Shown in pieces: positions 37,599 through 46,268 of a stretch of DNA of 64,000 bases. A program made the position numbers and the translations under genes. How positions within the stretch are numbered: position 1 is the first letter of the stretch; each line of letters starts with the position of its first letter. The notes beneath the pieces were generated by a model. The model was not told the DNA's origin and ran no database searches. It saw only the letters and a program-made list of their open reading frames with translations. This DNA is from Pseudomaricurvus hydrocarbonicus (GTDB lineage: Bacteria; Pseudomonadota; Gammaproteobacteria; Pseudomonadales; Cellvibrionaceae), in assembly GCF_011602365.1 (NCBI RefSeq), contig NZ_JAAONZ010000004.1:186001-250000 (forward strand), in the 5' to 3' direction.

Positions 37599-37623
37599 AA
37601 AAAGGCCCTGACGGGCCTTTTTT
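37599..37623. terminator. Bidirectional terminator
   Basis: AAAAAGGCCC-TGAC-GGGCCTTTTTT, a GC stem flanked by A and T runs, lies between the nitronate monooxygenase gene and the convergent AsmA-like gene and can serve both. Confidence 0.92.
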
Positions 37624-37678
37624 GTTCGCGGTGTGTTTTTGATGCCTCTTTAGCGATTGTGAAGCCGAAATGCCAACA

Positions 37679-38446
37679 TTATTTACCGAAAAGAGACTTC
37701 AGTTGATCCAGTTTTTCAGCGTCTTCGTCACTGAGGTTTTCTTTGAGTTTGGACTCCGCCTCTTTTCTTGCCAGCGCCTTCAATTCTTTCTCGGCCGCCT
37801 TTTTGGCCTGGGCCAATATCGGAGTCAGGATCGCTTCCGCCATTTCCTCTGGGGTTAACCCCTTTTCCGGTGAACCAATGTTGGTCAAATTCACTGCGGG
37901 CATGGTCAGCGTTCTTTCACCCCATTGATCCGTTAGAATACGCATCTCTATGTTTTCGAGAGAAAACTTTTCAACCGCCAGGCGTATTTCTTTGCCCTCA
38001 CTGGCTTCAGAGCTCGTTGAGGATGTCTGCCCAGCAGTGCCACTGTTGCTTTTGACGTTATTGAGAAGTTGCTGCAAATTCACATCCGTCAATTTTTGCT
38101 CTGCCAGCAGATGCGCATCAGTCACCAGGATCTCATTCAGGACGATGACGTCAGCGCTGGAGCGGTTTAAGTCTATGTCCAAAGCGACATTCCCCAGACT
38201 AAAAGCACTTGCCGCAGAAAAATTGGGCGGGTTAGCAATCGTCAGGCCGTGAAGTTCACCGCGCCCCTCTCGCCAGGTAACTTTGGCGCTATCCAACTGC
38301 ACCTGAGTTCCCACCACCTCTGTGCCAGCCGTTTCTACCACTGACTTAACAATCGAATCGATGTTTTTGAACACCAGAAACATCGCTATGGCCACCACAA
38401 CGATAATGGCCAGGACTACACCAGATATAATTTTAAACGCCTTCAT
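37679..38446 (-). CDS. AsmA/DUF748-like membrane-anchored protein
   Basis: A 255-residue protein with a single N-terminal membrane segment (IISGVVLAIIVVVAIAMFLVF). Beta-rich periplasmic parts follow (VQLDSAKVTWREGRGELHGLTIANPPNF, VALDIDLNRSS, LVTDAHLLAEQK), reminiscent of the N-terminal AsmA/Mdm31-like chorein region. The C-terminal 60 residues are a charged helix. AAGGAAG precedes the ATG. It follows a small coiled-coil membrane protein gene by 23 bp on the same strand. Such proteins are linked to envelope lipid transport, but this one is short and its role is unknown. Confidence 0.7.
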   Translation of the reverse strand: MKAFKIISGVVLAIIVVVAIAMFLVFKNIDSIVKSVVETAGTEVVGTQVQLDSAKVTWREGRGELHGLTIANPPNFSAASAFSLGNVALDIDLNRSSADVIVLNEILVTDAHLLAEQKLTDVNLQQLLNNVKSNSGTAGQTSSTSSEASEGKEIRLAVEKFSLENIEMRILTDQWGERTLTMPAVNLTNIGSPEKGLTPEEMAEAILTPILAQAKKAAEKELKALARKEAESKLKENLSDEDAEKLDQLKSLFGK

Positions 38447-38469
38447 TCAACTTCCTTATGGATTGTGGT

Positions 38470-38955
38470 TTAAATACGGTCAGTGCCATCGGGGGAGACC
38501 AACTGGTCCCCCGAGCTATGAGGGGCGCTATCGCCCCAGCCTGGCTGGGAATTGTCTGTCCCAGGCACGGGTTTATTATCCGGATCAGCCTCCCCATTGG
38601 GTTGGGATTGCCCATCATATGCATCAGGATCGGCAGTGTCGGACTGGGGATCCTCCAGGGCTTTTTTGGCTTCTTGCCGGGCTTTTTTCAGTTGCTCCTC
38701 TACGCTGCTCACCAGTGACTGCCAGCCATCCAGAATGGCATTGTTTGCCTCCCGAACAATACCATCGACACTGCTTTTATCCAACGTGGTAACTTTGCCA
38801 TTGAGCCTGCTGACTTCCTGCTGCAGCTTAGCAATTTGCAACTGCAGTTCTTCGACCTGTGTTTGAGATATCTCCTGCCGTTGCTGTCGATCCACATACA
38901 GTCCAGCGACTGCGGCCAGCGTGATTACCACTAAAAGGAATGTTAACTTTTGCAT
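38470..38955 (-). CDS. Membrane-anchored coiled-coil protein, unknown
   Basis: A 161-residue product with an N-terminal hydrophobic helix (LTFLLVVITLAAVAGLYV), a coiled coil (about 25-60, QVEELQLQIAKLQQEVSRL) and a disordered Asp/Pro/Gly-rich tail. GGAGGGGG precedes the start. It is probably co-transcribed with the AsmA-like gene 23 bp downstream. I recognise no family. Confidence 0.65.
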   Translation of the reverse strand: MQKLTFLLVVITLAAVAGLYVDRQQRQEISQTQVEELQLQIAKLQQEVSRLNGKVTTLDKSSVDGIVREANNAILDGWQSLVSSVEEQLKKARQEAKKALEDPQSDTADPDAYDGQSQPNGEADPDNKPVPGTDNSQPGWGDSAPHSSGDQLVSPDGTDRI

Positions 38956-39052
38956 CGCCCCCTCCCATTTTGATCAAAAATACAACAATCGCAAGGTGTA
39001 CAGAAATACAAGCCAAGCAGCACTTAGCTCAAAAAGCCGGTACCTTTATATT

Positions 39053-40072
39053 TCATTCACCTTCAGTCAACTTTTGCATGTGCTTAATCAATCTTAGTTT
39101 AAGCGGTGCCGGTATGTTGCGAATCGTCAGACTATCGTCTTCCCTGTCATAAACGATGGTTTCGCCCAGGCACTCAGCCGCAAAGCTCATGCTCAGTAAG
39201 TCATTGCGTCCACTGATGCGGATATATTGTTTCAGTTGACGGCGATCCGGGATCAGTTGTGCGGGGGTGGCTTCTCCCTGTGACTGCCGGATAAATTGTT
39301 CAAACTTTTCTGGCGCCGCGTCATCCACATGTTCAGACAGTTCCCGAATCACCACCGGCTCACCCCGCTTGTCCTGTTCCAGGCAGTAGTCCACCACTTT
39401 ATTTCGATACACCTGCACGTCCTCGTCTTTCAGAGTATCGCTGTAAGCAGAAACCACGTCCAGGAAGGCCGTCGTTTCTGAACTGATGTCGCGCTGATCC
39501 GCAAATCCAATCCAGCGCCAGAATTGATCGGTTAAATCTTTATCCCCCCGCGCCCTCAAAACGCTGAGGTAGCTGCCTCCCTCTTCCGACCGCCAGGCCG
39601 TCATATCCACCTTGGCACCGAGTAAAACACCACGCACGTCCAAAAAACGGGAAGTCTGTAAACTCAGATCGCCATCCAGGTAGACCCCTTCGTTATGCAA
39701 CAACAAATACACATAGAGTGAGTCGGCGTCGGCCAGGGATTCAATCGCAAACAGAATATGACCGTCCAGGACCACATCAGTGTCACTCAATAATGACTGA
39801 AAGTGCTCTGTGGCTTTAACCGTAAAGCGCTCAAAGCTTAACCTTTCTTCACGAAACTCCCGCAACCACTGCGCCACAACCGATACAGACAGGTCGCTGT
39901 CGAACTGACCGTATTGCTTGCCGGCTTTGCCGACGTAGGAATGCTTCAACTCTCGAACCAACTCTTCAAGGTAACTGGTGGCGGGTAATGATTGTTCACG
40001 CAAGCTGGCTTCAACCGGGGCCTCGGTACCCGAACGGCGGATGGCGTGGGCAATACAATGAGTGAGAGGCAT
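39053..40072 (-). CDS. Nucleoid-associated protein NdpA/YejK
   Basis: A 339-residue protein of the NdpA family (37-kDa nucleoid-associated). It contains YLEELVRELKHSYVGKAGKQYGQFD near residues 34-58 and FLDVRGVLLGAKVDMTAWRSEEGG, both family landmarks. A plain start MPLTHCIAHAIRRSG is used. It is thought to bind the nucleoid; its precise function is unsettled. It stands upstream of the two small membrane-protein genes on the same strand, 97 bp away. Confidence 0.88.
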   Translation of the reverse strand: MPLTHCIAHAIRRSGTEAPVEASLREQSLPATSYLEELVRELKHSYVGKAGKQYGQFDSDLSVSVVAQWLREFREERLSFERFTVKATEHFQSLLSDTDVVLDGHILFAIESLADADSLYVYLLLHNEGVYLDGDLSLQTSRFLDVRGVLLGAKVDMTAWRSEEGGSYLSVLRARGDKDLTDQFWRWIGFADQRDISSETTAFLDVVSAYSDTLKDEDVQVYRNKVVDYCLEQDKRGEPVVIRELSEHVDDAAPEKFEQFIRQSQGEATPAQLIPDRRQLKQYIRISGRNDLLSMSFAAECLGETIVYDREDDSLTIRNIPAPLKLRLIKHMQKLTEGE

Positions 40073-40354
40073 TTTTACTCCTGAGAACTGGATGGTGGAA
40101 CGGGATCATACATTGAAAGCGACTTAATGCCGCATTATAAGCTGCCAGCACTGAAAACCCACGGTTGGATTAAACTTTTATGTCTGACCCCACTCTAACC
40201 CTCTTAATGACCAAGGCCAGAATTAATTTGTCTGCGAAGCTGCAAGTCTGTAATCCAGACTCTATAATGGCGCCACTGGAATACCGGGGCTGGCCGTATC
40301 ATGGAGTATCAGACTCTGCCACCCCATCTCGTAACCCAATAGAGCACGACACCC

Positions 40355-40852
40355 ATGAAGTTTTTTGCCTGTTTTTTGATCACCGCCTTGTTGAGCCCTG
40401 GCTTTGCTCTGGCTCAGTCCGTAGCCATCAGCGATCTGAACTGGCTGCAACGCAATAACCATGAGAAACAGGTTCAACAAATCGACGAACTCGCCCGCAT
40501 CAACCTGGGCATGCAAGTAAACGGGACCAAAGCTGACCTGCAGCTGTTGCAAAGAATCATCTACCGGGGGTTAATTGCCAAGGATGATCACCTGGCTCAA
40601 CAGGCCCTCGGGGCCGTGCTGGGTGATGTGATGGTCAATGAAATGGGGCTGGAGTGGAAGATCTACGAAGATAAGCTGGGCTTCAGCCGTGCCGCGTGTG
40701 CACCGGGCACTCAGGAATGCCTGTTCCCGATAACTATGCTGTCCCGCCGAATGGCCGTCGGCATTCTGCCCAACGTTGAAGAGCTGTATCAGGAAACCCA
40801 CGAAATGATTGCACCGCTGCTTCCGAAAAACCCTTACGATGTCATTGAATAG
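40355..40852 (+). CDS. Exported protein, probable DUF3806 type
   Basis: The 165-residue product has a signal peptide (MKFFACFLITALLSPGFALA, cut before QSVAISD). A mature helical domain follows, ending with YEDKLGFSRAACAPGTQECLFPITMLSRRM. The pattern NEMGLEWKIYEDKLG plus the FP..ML strand fits the small DUF3806 domain. It contains two close cysteines that could pair in the periplasm. Nothing nearby explains its role. Confidence 0.6.
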   Translation: MKFFACFLITALLSPGFALAQSVAISDLNWLQRNNHEKQVQQIDELARINLGMQVNGTKADLQLLQRIIYRGLIAKDDHLAQQALGAVLGDVMVNEMGLEWKIYEDKLGFSRAACAPGTQECLFPITMLSRRMAVGILPNVEELYQETHEMIAPLLPKNPYDVIE

Positions 40853-40942
40853 TCTACATTGAACCCGGGAGTAAAGTTCGCATCCCTGCAGTCGACCCTG
40901 ACTAAGATTGACCGGCTTTGATCAGGGTTTTACCGTCACAGC

Positions 40943-41527
40943 TCACCGGTTTTGCGGGCAATAAATAGTGACCAAGTTTGCGGGCAATAAATAGTGACCA
41001 AGATCACGGGAAAGCTGATCCCTTGCGACGGTAACAGCACTGCGCAGCCCGGATTGGTCAGTGACCCCCATCTGCTGACGCTGCCGTGACACCTGCTCCA
41101 CCCTCTGGCTCAGGGTTTTGCCACGCTCTTTTCCCTGCCCAAACAACAACGCTATCCAGCCATCAACACACAGGAAATAGTCCGCCTCCGAGAGCTCTGA
41201 CACAGCACCGAATGCGTGATGGAGCCCCAATAGCGTCTTCTCGCCGGGTGCCCTGAGAGCGGCCGGTACAGTATGTGTCAGGAGGTAGTCATGGGGAAAC
41301 CGGATGAGCCAAAACAGATAACAACCGGCTCCCCAAAGTATGATCAAGGGCCACACGCAGATTAAGATGATGGCTTGCAACATTCGACTGCGACCGTGCT
41401 CAGACCAAGGCATACGCTCCAAAAATTCAGGCCAGACTATCCGCTGCACGCCCATCAGACGCCGCCACAATGCCCGTCGCCGCAGCCTTTGCAACAACAA
41501 ATAACACCGCTGTTCCTTTTCGGTCAA
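40943..41527 (-). CDS. Membrane protein with altered C-terminus, unknown
   Basis: About 194-200 residues. The start is TTG at 41527 after AAGGGA, or GTG at 41545 with no ribosome-binding site. It has one strong hydrophobic helix pair (MLQAIILICVWPLIILWGAGCYLFWLI) and a C-terminal cytoplasmic part with GWIALLFGQGKERGKTLSQRVEQ. A 26-bp perfect tandem duplication at 40951-41002 changes the reading frame near the end. Without it the protein would end LLPAKPVSCDGKTLIKAGQS. I recognise no family. Confidence 0.55.
   Translation of the reverse strand: MTEKEQRCYLLLQRLRRRALWRRLMGVQRIVWPEFLERMPWSEHGRSRMLQAIILICVWPLIILWGAGCYLFWLIRFPHDYLLTHTVPAALRAPGEKTLLGLHHAFGAVSELSEADYFLCVDGWIALLFGQGKERGKTLSQRVEQVSRQRQQMGVTDQSGLRSAVTVARDQLSRDLGHYLLPANLVTIYCPQNR
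40951..41002. repeat. 26-bp perfect tandem duplication in a coding region
   Basis: Two identical 26-bp units (40951-40976 and 40977-41002) follow each other without a gap, beginning TTTGCGGGCAATAA. Because 26 is not a multiple of three, the second unit shifts the frame of the minus-strand gene. Confidence 0.97.
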
Positions 41528-41711
41528 CAAAGTCCCTTGCTCCACTTGTTACACCTGCTATTGCACCGTTTACGCCTGCTGCGACACCCGTTGTTAAAAT
41601 TGTAGTTAAAAACGTAGTTAAAACCACAACTAAAACCACAGTTAAAACCACAGCTAAAACCACAGCTAAAACCACAGCTAAAACCACCGTTAACACCAGA
41701 GTTGAAACCAT
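41427..41711 (-). CDS. Low-complexity hydrophobic frame
   Basis: 94 codons with a Val/Leu/Ala/Thr repeat (VVLAVVLAVVLTVVL) encoded by the 12-bp tandem array, then a glycine/alanine-rich middle. AGGG lies before the ATG. It overlaps the preceding membrane-protein gene by over 100 bp in another frame. A real membrane-spanning peptide is possible, but repeat-driven openness is the simpler explanation. Confidence 0.25.
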   Translation of the reverse strand: MVSTLVLTVVLAVVLAVVLAVVLTVVLVVVLTTFLTTILTTGVAAGVNGAIAGVTSGARDFVDRKGTAVLFVVAKAAATGIVAASDGRAADSLA

Positions 41712-41712
41712 G
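41593..41712. repeat. Ten tandem 12-bp units, core GCTAAAACCACA
   Basis: Units run exactly every 12 bases: two diverged (GTTAAAATTGTA, GTTAAAAACGTA), six close to GCTAAAACCACA, and two diverged at the right. The period is four codons, so every frame stays open: Lys-Thr-Thr-x on plus, Val-Val-Leu-x on minus. Between 41713 and 42023 no gene or clear signal was seen. Confidence 0.95.
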
Positions 41713-42023
41713 CTTTCAACCCTATTTAACCGTTGTGGTAACGGCTGTTAAACGCTAGCCAAGTCTGTCGTTACGCGTATCGGGAAGGCCGTACTTCATC
41801 GGTAGTGACATGTTGCTGTTACACGTCTGCGCTGCACCCCGCGAATTCAGCGTGAAGAAGACCCGATACATTCCTGTGGCGTTTACCGGCCTGATGCGAA
41901 ACTGAGTGCCCCGAAAGCATTTAACTAGCAAAAATCACGCCTGAATACAGCGGTGAAGGATTTCTGACTTTCGCCACAAAAAGCAGTAGGATATGACCAT
42001 CAATATCTATAAGGAATCCGGCT

Positions 42024-42971
42024 TTGTTGATTAAGCATCAGGATAAAATCGGCTCGGCAGAAACCATTCGCAAAAACTTTGAAAGTCTTGGCTATATTTG
42101 CAGCGAATCCATCGCCACGGCGGTCTTTTTGGCCTGTCAATTACAAAAGCCAATTTTAGTTGAAGGCCCTCCGGGTGTCGGCAAAACCGAACTTGCGAAA
42201 AAAACTGCGCAATACCTCTCCTCCCCCCTCATTCGTATGCAATGCTATGAAGGGCTGGATGAGGCTAAAGCTCTCTACGAATGGAAATACGGCAAGCAAT
42301 TGCTGTACACCCAACTGCTTAAAGACCAGCTGGGCGACGTCATGCGGGGTGCCAAAGGCCTGGATGAATCCGTCGAACGCCTGCATCAATTTGGGGATAT
42401 TTTTTACTCGGAAGAATTTCTGGAAACCCGCCCCTTGCTGCAGGCTTTGCGCGAAGAAGACGGAGCCATTCTGCTGATTGACGAGATTGATAAGGCGGAT
42501 CAGGAGTTTGAAGCGTTTTTACTGGAGCTGCTCTCTGATTATCAGGTATCCATTCCTGAGATTGGCACCATAAAAGCGCGCTCGCGCCCGATTGTCATCT
42601 TGACCAGCAACAACACCCGCGAGCTGGGTGACGCCCTGAAACGACGCTGCCTGCACCTGTACATCCCCTTCCCGGACCCCAAACTTGAGCAGGACATAAT
42701 CGCCTCACAAGTGCCCGAGATGGAACAAGCGCTGCGCAAGCAAGTGGTGGGATTTGTGAATCAGCTGCGTCAGATGGCCTTGAAAAAATTACCGGCCGTC
42801 AGTGAAAGTATTGACTGGGCCCGGGCTTTGCTGTTGCTGAATGTGGAGAATCTGGACCGGCAGTGGATCGAGAACACCCTCAATCTGCTGTTAAAGTTTC
42901 AGGAAGACATCGAAGTGGTTGAACCTGAAATCAATCAACTGCTGCAAAAAATGCGTCAGTCTAAAAGTTAA
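42024..42971 (+). CDS. MoxR-family AAA+ ATPase
   Basis: A 315-residue ATPase with Walker A GPPGVGKTELAKK near residue 48, Walker B ILLIDEIDKAD and sensor-1 VILTSNNTRELGDALKRRC. The arginine pattern and length match MoxR proteins, which act as chaperones with VWA-domain partners in metal-centre insertion or envelope assembly. The start is TTG, eight bases after AAGGAA. The CoxE-like VWA gene follows by 68 bp, the usual partner arrangement. Confidence 0.9.
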   Translation: MLIKHQDKIGSAETIRKNFESLGYICSESIATAVFLACQLQKPILVEGPPGVGKTELAKKTAQYLSSPLIRMQCYEGLDEAKALYEWKYGKQLLYTQLLKDQLGDVMRGAKGLDESVERLHQFGDIFYSEEFLETRPLLQALREEDGAILLIDEIDKADQEFEAFLLELLSDYQVSIPEIGTIKARSRPIVILTSNNTRELGDALKRRCLHLYIPFPDPKLEQDIIASQVPEMEQALRKQVVGFVNQLRQMALKKLPAVSESIDWARALLLLNVENLDRQWIENTLNLLLKFQEDIEVVEPEINQLLQKMRQSKS

Positions 42972-43039
42972 GCTGTGGCGATGTTATTTGCCTGCAATTT
43001 TACACCAAGACCGGTGTGAGACAGGGTTAATTCAGGTTT

Positions 43040-44446
43040 ATGCAACAGATCATCGGTAATTTTATACAGGCATTGCGTCATCATGGTTTGCCGGTCTCCC
43101 CGGCGGAAACTCTGGACGCGCTACGAGCGGTGCAGCTCATTGGGCTGCAAAACCCTCAGCGGCTGAAGGCGGCACTGGGCATGACTCTCGCCAAAAACCT
43201 GTCGCATCAACAGCAATTTGAGGACCTGTTTGAGCAGTTTTTCCAATTAAACCAAGGGTTGTTAGACCAGACCTCGACACAGGCGCTACCCTCAGCACCT
43301 GAGGCTGTAACCTCCGACGCAGATCAACCGGACTCGCCAACCCGTAATTCAGCGTTGTCACAGCCACAGGACACGCCTGATCAAGAAGCGGTCAAGTCGC
43401 CACTGGCCAAGCTGTTGCTGGACGACAATCAAACCGCCCTGCAAATGGCCATAGCCAGCGGTGGCGAATCCTCCGGCGCCAGTGAAATGCGACTGTTCAC
43501 CCAAAAAGCCCAAGTCAGCTACCGCATCCTGCAGCAGTTGGGAGACCGCCAGTTGACCCAGGAGCTCTCCGAGCTGGCCACCGACGAACATCAGCTGAAT
43601 CTGGTCGAAGACCTCAAGCAACGGCGTCAACGTTTGCTGGAACAGATTCAGGATTATGTCGAGCAGCAATACCTCCTCTACAGTCAGAAAGCAGGACAAC
43701 AGTTGCGGGAGTCCAACCTCCAAAAGATCAAACTCACGAACATTGACCACAGCTACCTGCACCAGATGACCAAGCTGGTTCAAAAAACGGCCAAGCAACT
43801 GGCCTCCATGCACAGTCGGCGCCGTCGCTTGAGTAAACGCGGCCTGCTCGATGTGAAAAAAACCATCGCCGCCAACGCCGCCTACGATGGCTTTATGTTC
43901 CACACCAAATGGAAATCTACCCGAGTCGAACGCCCCAAGGTCATGGTGCTGTGCGATGTCAGCGGTTCCGTGAGTCGGGTGGCTCGCTTTTTACTGTTGT
44001 TTCTGTACAGCCTGCAGGATGTCTTGCCGCGGGTCAGGTCGTTTGTATTTGCCTCCAATCTGGGAGAAGTCACGGAAGAATTTACTCAACTGGATTTGAA
44101 CAACGCCATAGCCCAAATCATGGATCAGTGGGCCAACCGTCCCACAGATTACGGTCGGGCACTGGTGGATTTTAAACAGCTGGCACTGAAAGACATCGAC
44201 AACAAAACCACCGTGATCATGTTAGGTGACGCGCGAAATAACAACAGCGAGAGCCAGGCCGGTATCTGGCGAGAAGTCTATCAACGCAGCCAGCGAGTCC
44301 TGTGGTTGAACCCGGAAGGCCGCTACAGCTGGAACAGTGGCGATTCGATCATGAATGAGTACGCCCCTTTTTGTTCACGAGTGGAACCTTGCAACTCCCT
44401 CAGGGACTTATCCCGCATACTGGGGTCTTTGCTCAAGCACAGTTAA
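43040..44446 (+). CDS. CoxE-like VWA-domain protein
   Basis: A 468-residue protein. Residues 1-130 form an N-terminal region with a Gln/Pro-rich stretch. Residues 150-260 are helical and charged (QLNLVEDLKQRRQRLLEQIQDYVEQQ). The C-terminal VWA domain has an intact MIDAS start CDVSGSVSRVARFLLLFLYSL, then MLGDARNNN. The 'CoxE/VWA_containing' family partners MoxR ATPases. In carboxydotrophs it matures CO dehydrogenase, but no such enzyme is here. It follows moxR directly. Confidence 0.88.
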   Translation: MQQIIGNFIQALRHHGLPVSPAETLDALRAVQLIGLQNPQRLKAALGMTLAKNLSHQQQFEDLFEQFFQLNQGLLDQTSTQALPSAPEAVTSDADQPDSPTRNSALSQPQDTPDQEAVKSPLAKLLLDDNQTALQMAIASGGESSGASEMRLFTQKAQVSYRILQQLGDRQLTQELSELATDEHQLNLVEDLKQRRQRLLEQIQDYVEQQYLLYSQKAGQQLRESNLQKIKLTNIDHSYLHQMTKLVQKTAKQLASMHSRRRRLSKRGLLDVKKTIAANAAYDGFMFHTKWKSTRVERPKVMVLCDVSGSVSRVARFLLLFLYSLQDVLPRVRSFVFASNLGEVTEEFTQLDLNNAIAQIMDQWANRPTDYGRALVDFKQLALKDIDNKTTVIMLGDARNNNSESQAGIWREVYQRSQRVLWLNPEGRYSWNSGDSIMNEYAPFCSRVEPCNSLRDLSRILGSLLKHS

Positions 44447-44511
44447 AGTATTTTAATTAAAGCAATCTATTAGAATACAACCCTATTTGATTGATATATA
44501 AGGAAATAGAA

Positions 44512-45369
44512 ATGGAAGACAATCTGGAAAAAGAGCTGGAACAAGCCCAAGAAATATACGCGCTGGTGGTCGAATTTTTCGTCAATTACAGTTTTCAGAT
44601 ACTGGGCGCCCTGTTGATTTTAATGTTTGGCATGTACGTGGCCAAAAAAATCAGCAATGTCATCTATGAACTGTGTCAGAAAAAACATCTGGACATCACC
44701 CTCAGCCGCTTTATTGCCTCCGTGGCTAAAATCATCATTATCGTCATGGTGGCGGTGATCGCGCTGGGTAAGATCGGCGTCAGCGTCACCCCCTTCCTCG
44801 CGGCTATTGGCGCTCTTTCTCTGGGGGCTGGTTTAGCGGTTCAGGGCCTATTATCCAATTACGGAGCGGGCTTGAACATTATCCTCACCCGGCCCTTCGT
44901 GGTCGGTGACACCATCAATGTACAGGGGGTGTCCGGGCAGGTAAAAGAGGTTCAGCTGGCTTTCACCATACTTACCAACGAAGACGGAACGCAAATCACC
45001 ATCCCCAACCGCCACATTGTCGGTGAGATCATCCACAACTCCTTCGAATTCACCCTGGCCGAACTGAGTATTGGCATTGCCTACAGTGAAGATCCTGACA
45101 ACGCTATCCACCTGATTGAAACGTCCCTAACCGGTCTTGAAGGGGTAACCGATGACAAGCGCCCACAAGTGGGTATCGAGTCCTTTGGGGACAGCAGTGT
45201 GAACCTCGGGATTCGACTCTGGCTGCCGACCCAACAGTATTTCACCCTGCTCTATGAGGCCAATCGCCGGATTTACGCTGCCCTGAAGGATAATCAGGTG
45301 GTTATTCCATTCCCGCAACAAGAAGTACGGCTGCTGAATGAAGTCCCTCCCGCCGCCAGCCATCAATAA
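44512..45369 (+). CDS. Small-conductance mechanosensitive channel, MscS family
   Basis: A 285-residue MscS-type channel. It has three membrane helices (residues about 15-125), with the pore-lining Gly/Ala-rich TM3 FLAAIGALSLGAGLAVQGLLSNYGAGLNIILTRPF, then the beta domain GVSGQVKEVQLAFTILTNEDGTQITIPN. The start at 44512 is preceded by AAGGAA; the in-frame TTG upstream would include that site. It follows the VWA gene by 65 bp and may be in its operon. Confidence 0.92.
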   Translation: MEDNLEKELEQAQEIYALVVEFFVNYSFQILGALLILMFGMYVAKKISNVIYELCQKKHLDITLSRFIASVAKIIIIVMVAVIALGKIGVSVTPFLAAIGALSLGAGLAVQGLLSNYGAGLNIILTRPFVVGDTINVQGVSGQVKEVQLAFTILTNEDGTQITIPNRHIVGEIIHNSFEFTLAELSIGIAYSEDPDNAIHLIETSLTGLEGVTDDKRPQVGIESFGDSSVNLGIRLWLPTQQYFTLLYEANRRIYAALKDNQVVIPFPQQEVRLLNEVPPAASHQ

Positions 45370-45545
45370 ACCGGAACCGAATCCATCGACCGCTTCTACT
45401 CAAGCGACACACCCTGTCAACATGGTCTCTGACGTCTTATCGACATGGCTTGTCCCAATTGAACAAGCCCCTGTCAGGTTTCCCCCTTGCCCCGGGCTGC
45501 TGTTTTCCCCAGAATATTTACACAATAAAAAAGCAAGGCTGAATC

Positions 45546-46268
45546 ATGCCAGAACCACTGAACGCCCCGTCATCTGACTCCGCCGCTTCGGTCCCAGCCG
45601 ACCCTGCGGCCACCATTATCTTATTGCGCCCGGCCCGGCAACAATTCGAGGTGCTGCTGCTTTTGCGTGCCCAAGCGCTGAAGTTTGCTGGTGGAAGCTG
45701 GGTCTTCCCGGGGGGGCGCATAGAGCCCGACGATGCCCCAGGAATGCTCTTGGAAAGCTGGGATGCCGCCAGAATTGGGGCCGCAAGAGAATGCCAGGAA
45801 GAAGCCGGCCTGACTCTGGATCCGGACAGTTTTCTCCCCTATTCCCAATGGACCACGCCAGAACTTGAACGCAGGCGGTTTTCCACCTGGTTCCTGATCG
45901 GCTGCCTCGACGAAGATGCCGAGGTGATCGTGGATGATGGCGAAATTGTCGACTACCAGTGGCTGACGCCATCTGCAGCCCTGCAAAAGCATCGACAGCA
46001 GCAGCTGTCGATCATGCCTCCGGCTTATTTGACCCTGCTGGAACTGTCCCGACTCGACTCTATTGAGCAAGCCAGGGCTTTTGCTCAATCCCGTGAGCCC
46101 ATTTTTTATTTACCCAAAATGATCAAAAACGACAAAGAGGTCAGTATTCTCTATGCTGACGACGTCGCTTACCACAATGGCGACTTGCAACAGCCCGGAA
46201 TACGCAACAGGGTTACGAAAGGGGCTCAGGGCTGGGAGTACACCCACTGCCCCGCCTCAAGCGGCTAG
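45546..46268 (+). CDS. Nudix hydrolase with extended Nudix box
   Basis: A 240-residue pyrophosphohydrolase. The Nudix box starts GGRIEPDD and ends AARECQEEAGL, with a long insertion (about 15 residues) in between. That longer form, with a C-terminal WLTPSAAL element, resembles the NUDT8/NUDT19-like group associated with CoA derivatives, though the substrate is not fixed by sequence. Its stop overlaps the convergent channel gene by four bases. Confidence 0.82.
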   Translation: MPEPLNAPSSDSAASVPADPAATIILLRPARQQFEVLLLLRAQALKFAGGSWVFPGGRIEPDDAPGMLLESWDAARIGAARECQEEAGLTLDPDSFLPYSQWTTPELERRRFSTWFLIGCLDEDAEVIVDDGEIVDYQWLTPSAALQKHRQQQLSIMPPAYLTLLELSRLDSIEQARAFAQSREPIFYLPKMIKNDKEVSILYADDVAYHNGDLQQPGIRNRVTKGAQGWEYTHCPASSG

